Part shown: positions 45,615 to 54,284 of the stretch, in pieces
How the letters are laid out: the number at the start of each line of letters is the position of its first letter
How positions within the stretch are numbered: position 1 is the stretch's first letter
Assembly: GCF_021497945.1 (NCBI RefSeq)
Contig: NZ_CP046524.1
Span: 1,709,501 to 1,773,500 of the forward strand
From: Streptococcus oralis
GTDB taxonomy: Bacteria > Bacillota > Bacilli > Lactobacillales > Streptococcaceae
Direction: 5' to 3'
DNA: 64,000 nt
Position numbers and translations under genes: made by a program
Notes under the pieces: generated by a model
What the model was told of the DNA's origin: nothing
Seen by the model: the letters and a program-made list of their open reading frames with translations, nothing else
Database searches by the model: none

Positions 45615-46766
45615 TTAGAAGAGTTCTTTGTAGAGAGCAATGGTTTCTTCTAAAGTTGGCATAAATGGATTACCTGGCGCACATGCATCAATCAAAGCAT
45701 TCTTAGAAAGGTAGTCAAAGTCAAAGTCTTTTTCTTGGATACCGAGTTCAGTAAGTTTCTTAGGAATACCAACCGTTTCAGACAGTTTCTCAATTTCAGC
45801 GATAGCGTATGCGGCACATTCTTGGTCTGTTTTCCCTTCAACATGGAGTCCCAAGGCCTTGGCTACATTGCGAAAAGCTTCTGGTACACGCTTGGCATTT
45901 TCACGTTCTACAACTGGGAGAAGCATGGCACAGCAGACACCGTGTGGCAAGTTATATACCGCACCGAGTTGGTGAGCCATAGAATGAACATAGCCCAGAC
46001 CAGCGTTGTTAAAGCTCATACCTCCGAGGAAGATGGCATTGACCATAGCCTCACGCGCTTCGATATCTTGTCCATTAGCTACAGCACGAGGGAGGTATTC
46101 TTTGATGAGCTCGATTGCTCCGATAGAGAGTTTCTTGGTCACATTATAAGCACCTGGTGTTACCAAGGCTTCGACAGCGTGGGTAAGAGCATCCATACCT
46201 GTCGCGGCTGTCAATCCTTTCGGTTTTGAAAGCATGAGTTCTGGATCATTGACAGAGATTAGAGCGAGGCTATTCTTATCAACCATTACCATCTTGACCT
46301 TGCGTTCTTCGTCAGTAATAACATAGTTAATCGTAATTTCTGCAGAAGTTCCAGCTGTTGTATTAATCGCAACCACTGGCAAGCCTTTTTTAGCAGACTT
46401 GTGGAGACCTTCGTAGTCTTGTGGTTTTCCACCATTTGTAGCGATGATAGAGATACAGCTAGCTGCATCCTGAGGAGATCCTCCTCCAAGACTGATGATG
46501 AAGTCACATCCATGCTCTTTCAGGGTAGCCACTCCGTCTGTGACGTTCTTGCAAGTCGGATTTGGCTCCACATCGCTAAAAATCACATATTCGATCCCTT
46601 CTGCATCTAATGGTTTTAGGACCTTAGGTAAAATATCACTTCCCTCGATGAACTTATCTGTCACCAAAAGAGCCTTCTTATACCCCAATTCCTTGATATA
46701 CGGACCTACTTCATTTACAACACCTTTACCAATAAGGTTAACTGATGGAACGTAAAATGTAGCCAT
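45615..46766 (-). CDS. Iron-containing alcohol dehydrogenase
   Basis: 383 residues of the group III (Fe) dehydrogenases. It has the NAD-binding GGGSPQDAA near 96-104, DALTHAVEAL and GLGYVHSMAHQLGA with the metal-binding aspartate and histidines, and PHGVCCAM. Acts on short alcohols/aldehydes such as ethanol, lactaldehyde or 1,3-propanediol; the exact substrate cannot be told. A cre-like site and good promoter precede it, consistent with catabolite control. Its own terminator separates it from the cluster downstream. Confidence 0.93.
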   Translation of the reverse strand: MATFYVPSVNLIGKGVVNEVGPYIKELGYKKALLVTDKFIEGSDILPKVLKPLDAEGIEYVIFSDVEPNPTCKNVTDGVATLKEHGCDFIISLGGGSPQDAASCISIIATNGGKPQDYEGLHKSAKKGLPVVAINTTAGTSAEITINYVITDEERKVKMVMVDKNSLALISVNDPELMLSKPKGLTAATGMDALTHAVEALVTPGAYNVTKKLSIGAIELIKEYLPRAVANGQDIEAREAMVNAIFLGGMSFNNAGLGYVHSMAHQLGAVYNLPHGVCCAMLLPVVERENAKRVPEAFRNVAKALGLHVEGKTDQECAAYAIAEIEKLSETVGIPKKLTELGIQEKDFDFDYLSKNALIDACAPGNPFMPTLEETIALYKELF

Positions 46767-46811
46767 ATGCTTTTCCTCCTGCGCCTCTGCGCTAATTGAT
46801 TATTTACTATA

Positions 46812-46859
46812 AGTATACGACCTTATAAGAAGTTTTACAAATATTTGTAAGCGTTTTAA
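46812..46859 (-). promoter_or_regulatory. Alcohol dehydrogenase promoter with cre-like site
   Basis: TTGTAA (46835-46840), 17 bp, TATACT (46812-46817). Just upstream is TTAAAACGCTTACA (46846-46859), which differs from the CcpA cre consensus TGNAANCGNTNNCA at one fixed position. Confidence 0.55.
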
Positions 46860-46896
46860 GTAAAAAGTTAGTAAAGAACAGCCAGCCACTTTTTCA

Positions 46897-46942
46897 AGAA
46901 AAAAGCTCCAAAAAGATAGCTTTCATCTCATTGGAACTTTTA
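46897..46942 (-). terminator. Terminator after the 46951-47409 lipoprotein gene
   Basis: AAAGTTCCAA pairs with TTGGAGCTTT across a 17-base loop, followed by TTTTTTC on the minus strand, just past the stop codon. Confidence 0.65.
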
Positions 46943-46950
46943 CTTAATCA

Positions 46951-47409
46951 TTATTGCTTCGTTAAGACTACTCGGTCAGATGCCTCTCGGTCCATATCAT
47001 CGATAATCAATTGATTACCATTAACCGCGTAAATTTTAACATCATCTCCGATAATGACTCGTTGATTTTCTGGCTCAAAGCTGACTTGCTTGATTTCCTT
47101 ATCTCCATCTGGTTCGACCTCAGTCCATGTACCAGTTTTACCTGTTACAACAAGAGTAATCTGGTCATTCTCATCTTTTCCAGTATAGGTACCATCAATA
47201 TTAGTCGGTTGAGCTGCCGCAGTAGTGTCCTGGCTTGAGGAGGCTTGTGGTTGACTAGCACTTGTTGTGGAGCCAGAAGATGATTCTTGTTGAGTAGATG
47301 GTTGCTGAGCCGATTGCTGGGTAGGGGCTTGTGCCTTAGGTCCACAAGCTGCTAAAAGACTAAGAATTGCTAGGGAAGCAATAGAAAGTGTGAATGTTTT
47401 CGTTTTCAT
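46951..47409 (-). CDS. Lipoprotein (152 aa)
   Basis: A secreted lipoprotein. Signal with lipobox LLAAC (Cys22), a Ser/Gln/Thr-rich linker (about 26-68) and a small C-terminal beta-rich domain (about 70-152, TYTGKDENDQITLVVTGKTG). The ending suggests a compact barrel as in other streptococcal lipoproteins of unknown role. The promoter TTGACC-17-TATACT is strong and a cre-like site lies in the leader. Confidence 0.88.
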   Translation of the reverse strand: MKTKTFTLSIASLAILSLLAACGPKAQAPTQQSAQQPSTQQESSSGSTTSASQPQASSSQDTTAAAQPTNIDGTYTGKDENDQITLVVTGKTGTWTEVEPDGDKEIKQVSFEPENQRVIIGDDVKIYAVNGNQLIIDDMDREASDRVVLTKQ

Positions 47410-47442
47410 AGCGATTTCCTTTCTTTTGTGCTAATGTATTTC

Positions 47443-47500
47443 TGAAATCGTTTTCGAGTTTTCCTCCCCCCAGTATAGCAACTTCATCCTAGAAGGTCAA
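47443..47500 (-). promoter_or_regulatory. Lipoprotein promoter with cre-like site
   Basis: TTGACC (47495-47500), 17 bp, TATACT (47472-47477), then CGAAAACGATTTCA (47443-47456), one mismatch from the cre consensus, downstream of the transcription start. CcpA binding there would act as a roadblock. Confidence 0.55.
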
Positions 47501-47511
47501 CTAATCTCATG

Positions 47512-48747
47512 CTATCCCACCAAACCCGCTCGCACTTCCGAGATAAAGTAGAGGGAGCCCGTCACAAAAAGCAAGTTCTGGTCATTGGCCTTTTCTTCAA
47601 ATTCGCTGATAAAATCGCCATAGGAAGGAATCAAATCGTAACCCGCCACATCCTTTTCATCCAGAGAACCTTGGTAGTCAAAGCCCGTTACCTTAAGTTC
47701 CACCTGAGGCAACTGCTCAGATAGATAGCCTAACATTCCTTGATAATCCTTGCGTTTAAGGGCACCAAAAAGAATGCGAACTTGATAGCCTTGCTGGATT
47801 TTCCCTTGAATAAACTCGACTAGACGAGTCAAGGCTGGAAGATTGTGAGCCCCGTCTAGGTAGATATGCGGACGAATCCGTTCCAATCGACCGGCCCAGT
47901 GAGTCTCTTGCAATGCCTGTCTGACAAGCTCTTCTTCGACACCTTCCTCTCTTGACGCCATAAACAGAAGAAAAGTTTGTAAAGCCAAGGCGGCATTTTC
48001 TTGCTGATAGGTACCTTCCAAACCGATTTCAAGCCGTGAAAAACTTGCTAGTCTACTTGAAAAATCCCCAGCTTTCAAAGCGAAGTCTTGCCCCGCTCGA
48101 TAAAGGGCTACATCCAACTCTTTTGCTCTTTTTTGACAGACAAGCTCAGCTTCTGGAGCAAGCTTGGCAATGACCGCCTTCTTTCCAGCCTTGAAGATAC
48201 CAGCTTTCTGCTCTGCTATTTCTTCCAAACTATCGCCCAAGGTCTCCTGATGATCTAACCCAATCGAAGTTATAACTGCAATCTCTCCTGTTACGACATT
48301 AGTGGTGTCAAGTAGACCACCAATACCCACTTCTAGCAGGACTAGATCCACGTCCTGCTCTTTAAAGTAAAGCAAAGCAATCAAGGTCAACAACTCAAAG
48401 AAAGACAATTGGTCATGTGTTTCCAAAAGAGTTTTTTCCATCTCCTTGACTTGGTTAGCTGTACGAATAAAATCTTCATCAGCAATCGGTTGTCCATTGA
48501 TACAAATTCGATCATTGATGCTGATGATATGGGGAGAGGTAAAAGTACCAACTTTTTTACCATGAGCAACAAACAACTCCCTCATAAAGGCAATAGTTGA
48601 TCCCTTGCCATTGGTCCCTGTCACGTGGATAATAGGATAAGTCTTCTCAGGATTCCCCAGCAAATCCACTGCTTGTTGCATTCGTCCAAGTCCAGATCTA
48701 AAGTTTAAACCAATCCGACTATGAAGCCATTCTTCTACTTCAAACAT
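47512..48747 (-). CDS. folC: Folylpolyglutamate / dihydrofolate synthase
   Basis: 411 residues from the ATG at 48747 (MFEVEEWLHSRIGLNFRSGL), four bases after AAGGAGAT; an upstream in-frame ATG is disregarded. The Mur-ligase-like ATP loop HVTGTNGKGST is near residue 42, then the catalytic lysine region and YLDGAHN in the C-terminal domain. Adds glutamate to dihydropteroate/folates. Divides the 46951 lipoprotein gene from the cluster of small genes upstream. Confidence 0.96.
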   Translation of the reverse strand: MFEVEEWLHSRIGLNFRSGLGRMQQAVDLLGNPEKTYPIIHVTGTNGKGSTIAFMRELFVAHGKKVGTFTSPHIISINDRICINGQPIADEDFIRTANQVKEMEKTLLETHDQLSFFELLTLIALLYFKEQDVDLVLLEVGIGGLLDTTNVVTGEIAVITSIGLDHQETLGDSLEEIAEQKAGIFKAGKKAVIAKLAPEAELVCQKRAKELDVALYRAGQDFALKAGDFSSRLASFSRLEIGLEGTYQQENAALALQTFLLFMASREEGVEEELVRQALQETHWAGRLERIRPHIYLDGAHNLPALTRLVEFIQGKIQQGYQVRILFGALKRKDYQGMLGYLSEQLPQVELKVTGFDYQGSLDEKDVAGYDLIPSYGDFISEFEEKANDQNLLFVTGSLYFISEVRAGLVG

Positions 48748-48809
48748 GCATATCTCCTTAACAAAAGTACATTCCACTACCACAACAAAGTATAATTGCA
48801 AGTAAAAAG

Positions 48810-48960
48810 CGAGGTCGGGACAAAAATCCCGACCTCTTACCTGGTTAACTAATCACTAGCTAGTATGAATTTTAGCGCAGGGCTAAAAACGTCCCCCGGA
48901 CGTTCCAACTCTTCTAATTTTCAGGAGTTGGACTAAAAACGTCCACTGGACGTTTTTACT
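48810..48960. terminator. Tandem hairpins between folC and the DUF1292 gene
   Basis: Three stems in a gene-free 208-base gap: GAGGTCGGGAC-AAAAA-TCCCGACCTC (about 48810-48835), an imperfect AACGTCCCCCGGACGTT (about 48888-48906), and AAAACGTCCACTGGACGTTTT (about 48936-48957), the last directly after the DUF1292 stop. TAAAAACGTCC occurs twice, so the second and third appear to be copies. Confidence 0.75.
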
Positions 48961-49261
48961 CCTCCATAAAGCTGTTGAAGACTTCTTCAATCATGTTCCA
49001 TTCGTCTTCTGAGTCTTCTGGGATTGGTTGTAATTCGCCTTCTGTTCCGTCTTCGTTTTCGATGAATGAGTAAGCTTGGATTTCAACTTCACCATTTTCA
49101 TCTTCTTCTGCGTTAACTGGCACTAGAAGAACATAGTTTTTACCAAATTCTTCTTTTCCGTCGATGGTCAAAAGAATTTCAAACAAGGTTTCATTACCTT
49201 GCTCATCTACTAGTGTAATCAATTCACGTTCTTCGTGGTCATGGTTGTGATCGTGTGACAT
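48956..49261 (-). CDS. DUF1292 protein (YrzB-like)
   Basis: 101 residues, strongly acidic, beginning with a histidine-rich [17 protein letters not shown] and then the DUF1292 core ([21 protein letters not shown]...). Conserved in Firmicutes next to ruvX and ireB, function unknown. The His-rich leader could bind metal (inference). Confidence 0.92.
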   Translation of the reverse strand: MSHDHNHDHEERELITLVDEQGNETLFEILLTIDGKEEFGKNYVLLVPVNAEEDENGEVEIQAYSFIENEDGTEGELQPIPEDSEDEWNMIEEVFNSFMEE

Positions 49262-49276
49262 AGTTTCTCCTCTGTC

Positions 49277-49696
49277 TTAAAATTTTCTATCTAAATAATT
49301 TTGCAAAATCAGCTGAGCAGCCAACTTATCAATAACTTTCTTGCGTTTATTGCGGCTGATATCTGCTTGTTCAATCAACATACGTTCAGCTGCGACTGTC
49401 GTCAAGCGCTCATCTTGATAGTCTACTGGCAAACCAAAAAGTTCCTCTAATTTTGCTCCGTAGGCTTGACTGGCTTCAACTCGCGGTCCGCTTGTATTGT
49501 TCATGTTTTTAGGCAAACCTACTACAAAGCGTTCCACCTTATAGCTGTCAACCAATTCCTTGATACGTTCAAAACCAAACTGGCCCTGATCCTCATTGAT
49601 TTGGATGATTTCAAGTCCTTGAGCAGTGAATCCTAGTGGGTCGCTAATGGCCACGCCTACCGTTTTTGAACCGACGTCCAATCCCATAATTCTCAT
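49277..49696 (-). CDS. ruvX: Holliday-junction-resolvase-like protein YqgF
   Basis: 139 residues of RNase-H-fold: [20 protein letters not shown] with the first catalytic Asp7, [10 protein letters not shown] in the middle and DERLTT near residue 95. It is linked to 16S rRNA 5'-end processing in other bacteria. Cotranscribed with ireB upstream (three-base gap) and DUF1292 downstream. Confidence 0.96.
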   Translation of the reverse strand: MRIMGLDVGSKTVGVAISDPLGFTAQGLEIIQINEDQGQFGFERIKELVDSYKVERFVVGLPKNMNNTSGPRVEASQAYGAKLEELFGLPVDYQDERLTTVAAERMLIEQADISRNKRKKVIDKLAAQLILQNYLDRKF

Positions 49697-49699
49697 AGA

Positions 49700-49966
49700 T
49701 TATAGATCGACTCCTTGTCCTTTAAGGTAATAGCGCACCAATTCTTCAACAATTTCATCACGCTCATACTTACGGATTTGATTTCGTGCATTGTTGTAAC
49801 GAGGAACGTAGGCAGGGTCTCCACTCAATACATAACCGACGATTTGATTTATCGGATTATAACCCTTTTCATTCAAAGAAGCATAGACATCTGTCAACGT
49901 CTCGCTAATCTCTTTTTTATTGGAATCATCCAATTTAAACCGTACAGTTTCTTCAGTAAATCCCAT
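49700..49966 (-). CDS. ireB: IreB-family protein (UPF0297)
   Basis: 88 residues from the ATG at 49966 ([20 protein letters not shown]), chosen over an in-frame ATG 14 codons upstream because the family begins here and GAGGG precedes. IreB is a phosphorylation target of the Ser/Thr kinase StkP/IreK in enterococci; the TEETVRF region holds the threonines modified there. Confidence 0.94.
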   Translation of the reverse strand: MGFTEETVRFKLDDSNKKEISETLTDVYASLNEKGYNPINQIVGYVLSGDPAYVPRYNNARNQIRKYERDEIVEELVRYYLKGQGVDL

Positions 49967-50052
49967 TCTAACACCCTCTTTCTTTAGAATAGTACTATTA
50001 TAGCACATTCCCTGACGTTCTACAAATAAGTCAGCCTATTTATTTGGATTTT

Positions 50053-50622
50053 CTATTGTTCTGTCGCCCCATTTGCCACTCTATCTGCAATATATTGGCT
50101 AGGCTCGTTTTTTAAGAGATTTTCAAGGCCGATATTTTTTAAATATTCTAGCTGAGATGCCTTTTTGACATCCAATACTTGAAAATCATAAGTCGTTGTG
50201 GTCTGGATTTCTGTCTCGCTGAGTAGCTTGGTTTCCAGTGTAAATCCTGCTAGTTTGCGTGCCTCTTGGATGGTCTCATCCTTCTCTTCAGCCTCTAAGA
50301 GCGCTCTTTGCGCCTCCTCTAGGCCATTTTCAGAGATAAAGGTCTTGAGTTCATCCTCGACAGGTCGTTTTTGCTGAATGGTCAGGGTCAAAAATTGGTT
50401 GCCTTTATAGGTAATGGTCTGAATCTGCTGCGTTCCATTTTCCGACTTCGGCATCAATAAGGTCTTGGTGACAACCGTATTTTTTTCGGCATTGTCCAAA
50501 ACGGGAAGGTTTGATTGGATGGGGTCAGATGCTGTTGTGGAAGCAGCAGGGGTTTCCTTTTTTTGCCCACATCCTGCAAGCAAAAAGAGGAGAGCAAAAC
50601 TAGCAATTAGTAACTTTTTCAT
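50053..50622 (-). CDS. Lipoprotein, DUF1307/YehR-like (189 aa)
   Basis: Lipobox FLLAGC (Cys19), low-complexity linker (about 20-45), then a roughly 140-residue domain with ITYKGNQFLTLTIQQ and TTTTYDFQVLD that resembles YehR/DUF1307 lipoproteins. Function unknown. Ends the group just before spx. Confidence 0.8.
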   Translation of the reverse strand: MKKLLIASFALLFLLAGCGQKKETPAASTTASDPIQSNLPVLDNAEKNTVVTKTLLMPKSENGTQQIQTITYKGNQFLTLTIQQKRPVEDELKTFISENGLEEAQRALLEAEEKDETIQEARKLAGFTLETKLLSETEIQTTTTYDFQVLDVKKASQLEYLKNIGLENLLKNEPSQYIADRVANGATEQ

Positions 50623-50651
50623 AATTCCTCACATGATTTTGAAATAAAAGA

Positions 50652-50683
50652 GAAAACAAGGCCAGGAATCACTCCCAGCCTTG
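50652..50683 (-). terminator. spx terminator
   Basis: CAAGGCTGGGAG-TGA-TTCCTGGCCTTG followed by TTTTCTCTTTT on the minus strand, just after the stop codon. Confidence 0.85.
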
Positions 50684-50688
50684 ATGTT

Positions 50689-51087
50689 TTACAGAGCTGC
50701 ACGTAGACGTGCTTCTGCATTTTCTACATTACGGACAGAGCGTGGCAAGAAGGCACGGATATCATCTTCTTTATAGCCGACTTGCAGGCGCTTCTCATCA
50801 ACGAGAATCGGACTCTTTAAGATCCGTGGTGTTTCCATGATTAAGTTGAGTACTTCATTCACACTCAAATCTTCGATGTCAACCCCTAAAGCTTTCGCAT
50901 AGCGATTTTTTGATGATACAATGCTGGCAATTCCATTATCTGTCTTTGTCAGAATATCAAGTAGTTCTTCTCTCGTAATCCCTTCTTTACCAAGGTTTTG
51001 TTCTTTATAACTTAACTGGTGTGCGTTGAGCCAAGTCTTCGCTTTCTTACAGCTTGTGCAACTGGAGACGGTATAAATCTTAATCAT
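50689..51087 (-). CDS. spx: Spx-family transcription regulator (ArsC fold)
   Basis: 132 residues, MIKIYTVSSCTSCKKAKTWL with the CXXC redox switch (C10, C13) and the RPI-like ILVDEKRLQVGYKEDDIRAF core. Spx binds the RNA polymerase alpha C-terminal domain and redirects transcription under oxidative stress. Mitis-group streptococci carry two (SpxA1, SpxA2); genomic position suggests the one usually called SpxA2 (inference from memory). Confidence 0.93.
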   Translation of the reverse strand: MIKIYTVSSCTSCKKAKTWLNAHQLSYKEQNLGKEGITREELLDILTKTDNGIASIVSSKNRYAKALGVDIEDLSVNEVLNLIMETPRILKSPILVDEKRLQVGYKEDDIRAFLPRSVRNVENAEARLRAAL

Positions 51088-51221
51088 GTGCCTACCCCTT
51101 TCGCTACATGTTACTATCAGTTTAATCTATTATACCATAAAAAACATCCGACTTGCGACCTATTTTTAAAAAAATTTAACTTTTTTAGCGATTTCCGTAC
51201 TTTTTTCTTGACAAAATCAAT

Positions 51222-53882
51222 TTATAGCCAACTTTTAAATTTTTTGATATAGATTCGTTTCACTACTGTAACACTGATCATATAGAGAACGATGATCAAA
51301 AGCAAAAACAGGAAATAAATTGGTTCCAAAGGGGTTAAATGAAGCAGGCTAGCAATTGAAGAGTAGGGAAGGAAAGTCACAAAACTAGCTGCCAGCAAGG
51401 TTGTTCCAAGAACAAACCATGACGGACGACTTTGCAAGAAAGGAAGCTTTGCTGAACGAAGCATATGGATAACCATGGTTTGGGACCACATAGATTCAAT
51501 GAACCAGCCTGTCTGGAACAAGATGATAAAGCCCGTTGCAGACTCTGCTCCGTGAACATAGGCTTGACCTGTCGTCATTGGGACAATGACAAAATAGAGC
51601 AAGATAAAGGTCAAAATATCGAAAGCCGAAGAAATCGGACCCATCCAAATCATAAAGCGAGTAATAGACTTGGCTTCCCATTTATGAGGATGTTTCAAAA
51701 AGTCTTCATCCACATTATCAAATGGCAAGGCAATGCAAGAAAGGTCGTAGACTAGGTTTAACACAATCAAGTGAATTGGAGCCATAGGAAGGAAAGGTAA
51801 AAAGATACCAGACACTAACAGAGAGAAAATGTTCCCGAAATTAGAGCTGACCGTCATCTTGATATATTTGGTCATATTAGCGTAGACCTTACGCCCTTCA
51901 ACCAGCCCTTTTTCAAGCACCATCAAATCCTTATCTAGCAAAATGACATCAGCCGTTTCTTTGGCAATATCTACTGCTGTATCAACAGAAATCCCCACAT
52001 CTGCCACTTTCATAGAAGGGGCATCATTGATCCCATCTCCCATATAGCCGACACAATGTCCATTCGATTTGATTTGTAAAATGATTCGTGCTTTTTGATC
52101 CGGAGAGAGTTTGGCAAAGACAGTCACTTTCTCAACTGCTTGGGCCAACTCTTCATCCGTCATGGCATCAATATCAGAACCCAACAAGATTTGATCAACG
52201 TCTAAACCAACTTTTTCGCATACTGCTTGGGTTACCTTCTCATTATCCCCAGTCAAGATCTTGGTTTGAACACCATACTCTAATAAAGCTTGGATAGCAG
52301 GGGCTGCAGATGGTTTTGGTGGATCTAGGAAGGCAAGATATCCTGTTAGAATCATCTCCTTTTCATCTTCAACAGAGTAAGCAAAACCTTCCTTTAAGCC
52401 TGTTTTATAGGCGACTCCCAAGACTCGTAAGCCCTGTTGATTGAGTTGGTCCACTTCTTTTAAGATTTCCACTCGGATATCATCCGTCAGAGGGCTAATC
52501 TGATCTTGATATTCCACATGGGTTGAAATCGCAAGCATTTCCTCTAGGGCACCCTTGGTTACCAAACTAACAACTTCGTTCTCATCCTTGACGATGACAC
52601 TCATCCGTCTGCGTTCAAAATCAAAGGGCAATTCATCTATTTTTTGAAAGGTTTGATCTAGATTTTGCAAGAGTGCGTGTTCTTTAGCTTCTTTTTCCGT
52701 ACGTTTAATGATCGCTCTGTCCATTAAATTTTTCAAACCAGTTTGAAAATAGGAATTGAGATAGGCACGTCTCAACACAGATAAATCCAAATCTCCATGT
52801 ATATCCAAAGGATATTCAAGGACAATTTCGTCTTGGGTAAGGGTTCCAGTTTTATCCGTACACAGGATATCAATAGCACCTAGATCTTGTATGGCATTGA
52901 GTTTTTTGATGACAACTTTTTCCTTGGCCATGATAATGGAGCCTTTTGCTAGACTAGCCGTGATGATCATGGGAAGCATCTCAGGTGTAAGCCCGACTCC
53001 TACGCTCAAAGCAAATACGCCAGCCTCTAACCAATCTCCATCCGTCAAGCCATTGGAAAGAAATACGATGGGAACCATGACCAACATCAAACGGATTAAG
53101 AGCCAAGAGATACTGTTCATATCCCGTTCGAAAGAGGTGGGCTCGTCATAAGTATTGAGAGTCTGCTCTATTTCCCCCATCATGGTGTCATCACCGACCG
53201 CTAGAATCAAAGCCTTAGCACTTCCTGATATCACATTGGTTCCCATAAAGGCGAGCGCTTCTGCTTCTAGCAGACTATCAAAGTTTGACTGACTCATTTT
53301 TGACAAGGCTAGTTTTTCAACTGAGTCACTTTCTCCTGTCAAACCAGACTGTTGGACAAAGAAATCGCGTGATTCAATTAAAATGAGGTCTGCTGGTATC
53401 ATATCCCCAGCACTTAACTTGACTATATCTCCAACGACCAAATCTTCAATTGCAACCTCTAAACTCTGGCCTTCGCGAATAACTGTGGCAGTGTTCACAA
53501 TCATTTTTGATAGATTGGTCGCAGCCTTGTCACTTCGCAATTCTTGGACAAAGCGTATGCCACCAGAGATTAGAACGAGAACGACGATGATGATAGAGGT
53601 CGTCGGATCTTCTTGTCCAGGCTTCGCCAACCAGACATTTGTCACCATGGAAATCATAGCGATGACCAGCAGGATGATTGTAAATGGATTGATAATAGAT
53701 TCGTAAATCTTTTTGAGGATACTGTCTTCTTGACCCTTGGTAATGGTGTTTTCGCCATATAGGTCACGATTTTTCTCCACCTGCTCCTCAGTCAAGCCTA
53801 TTAGACTTGTCTTATAAAAAGATAGAGTTTCGTTTAAGGGTGTGTGAATAGCTGTTGCTACTCTTTCTTTTGTAGTTTTCAT
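51222..53882 (-). CDS. mgtA: P-type ATPase, MgtA-like magnesium transporter
   Basis: 886 residues. Actuator-domain TGES at 182-185, membrane motif GLTPEMLPMI at 298-307 (the PEMLP form typical of MgtA/P3B pumps), phosphorylation site DKTGTLT at 343-349 (Asp343), nucleotide domain and hinge GDGINDAP near 640, and six C-terminal membrane segments. It imports Mg2+ driven by ATP. The M-box riboswitch, terminator and MgtL-like leader immediately upstream support the magnesium assignment. Confidence 0.95.
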   Translation of the reverse strand: MKTTKERVATAIHTPLNETLSFYKTSLIGLTEEQVEKNRDLYGENTITKGQEDSILKKIYESIINPFTIILLVIAMISMVTNVWLAKPGQEDPTTSIIIVVLVLISGGIRFVQELRSDKAATNLSKMIVNTATVIREGQSLEVAIEDLVVGDIVKLSAGDMIPADLILIESRDFFVQQSGLTGESDSVEKLALSKMSQSNFDSLLEAEALAFMGTNVISGSAKALILAVGDDTMMGEIEQTLNTYDEPTSFERDMNSISWLLIRLMLVMVPIVFLSNGLTDGDWLEAGVFALSVGVGLTPEMLPMIITASLAKGSIIMAKEKVVIKKLNAIQDLGAIDILCTDKTGTLTQDEIVLEYPLDIHGDLDLSVLRRAYLNSYFQTGLKNLMDRAIIKRTEKEAKEHALLQNLDQTFQKIDELPFDFERRRMSVIVKDENEVVSLVTKGALEEMLAISTHVEYQDQISPLTDDIRVEILKEVDQLNQQGLRVLGVAYKTGLKEGFAYSVEDEKEMILTGYLAFLDPPKPSAAPAIQALLEYGVQTKILTGDNEKVTQAVCEKVGLDVDQILLGSDIDAMTDEELAQAVEKVTVFAKLSPDQKARIILQIKSNGHCVGYMGDGINDAPSMKVADVGISVDTAVDIAKETADVILLDKDLMVLEKGLVEGRKVYANMTKYIKMTVSSNFGNIFSLLVSGIFLPFLPMAPIHLIVLNLVYDLSCIALPFDNVDEDFLKHPHKWEAKSITRFMIWMGPISSAFDILTFILLYFVIVPMTTGQAYVHGAESATGFIILFQTGWFIESMWSQTMVIHMLRSAKLPFLQSRPSWFVLGTTLLAASFVTFLPYSSIASLLHLTPLEPIYFLFLLLIIVLYMISVTVVKRIYIKKFKSWL

Positions 53883-53935
53883 TGGTTTCTCCTATCTGTA
53901 TGAATGATGTGTTTCATACACAGAGACCAATCACT

Positions 53936-54007
53936 TTATAAGGGCAGAACGACACAAATCAGCGATTGGCTGTGTATGTGCGGTTCTGGATGATCGTCAA
54001 TTTGCAT
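53936..54007 (-). CDS. Leader peptide upstream of mgtA, MgtL-like (23 aa)
   Basis: A 23-codon ORF starting MQIDDHPEPHIHSQSL and ending in a hydrophobic VVLPL. It has an excellent ribosome site (GGAAAGGAGA, seven bases before ATG) and lies between the M-box terminator and mgtA, whose ATG is 53 bases further on. The early acidic/proline run (DDHPEP) is the kind of nascent chain known to destabilise ribosomes when Mg2+ is low; Salmonella/E. coli MgtL (MEPDPTP...) works that way. No sequence homology to MgtL is claimed; the resemblance is in place and composition. Confidence 0.7.
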   Translation of the reverse strand: MQIDDHPEPHIHSQSLICVVLPL

Positions 54008-54034
54008 CGTTTGTCTCCTTTCCTTGTTCTAAAA

Positions 54035-54067
54035 CAGTAGAAAATCCCACCATAAAATGGCAGGATT
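54035..54067 (-). terminator. M-box controlled terminator
   Basis: On the minus strand, AATCCTGCCA-TTTTA-TGGTGGGATT (10 bp with G-U pairs) is followed by TTCTACTGTTTT, between the M-box and the leader ORF. Confidence 0.75.
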
Positions 54068-54090
54068 AAAAAACTAATTATCTGTTTTTT

Positions 54091-54232
54091 CGTTCAAGCT
54101 TTAACTCCATAGGGCGATGTAATGAGCTTAGTCTTGGCCTTCGCGACCAGGACTGTTGACCAACGAGCAGTGTCTCCACTGCTTTGCGGTAGTCATCCGT
54201 ATCCCTATGGTAGCCTCACCTACCGTTTTCGT
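54091..54232 (-). promoter_or_regulatory. M-box (ykoK-type) magnesium riboswitch
   Basis: Read on the minus strand, the conserved blocks of the M-box occur in order: GGTAGGTGAGGCTACC, ATAGGGATACGG-ATGACTACC, TTGGTCAACAG, CCCTATGGAGTTAAAGCTTG. ATAGGG (5' side) pairs with CCCTAT (3' side) as expected for the closing stem. When Mg2+ is bound it should favour the downstream terminator and shut off mgtA. Confidence 0.9.
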
Positions 54233-54237
54233 CTATC

Positions 54238-54266
54238 AGTATAAACCTTTAAAATATAAAAGTCAA
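54238..54266 (-). promoter_or_regulatory. mgtA promoter
   Basis: TTGACT (54261-54266), 17 bp, TATACT (54238-54243) on the minus strand. Transcription would start at the 5' end of the M-box, giving a leader of about 350 bases before mgtA. Confidence 0.82.
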
Positions 54267-54284
54267 TGATTTATCTTAATTTTC

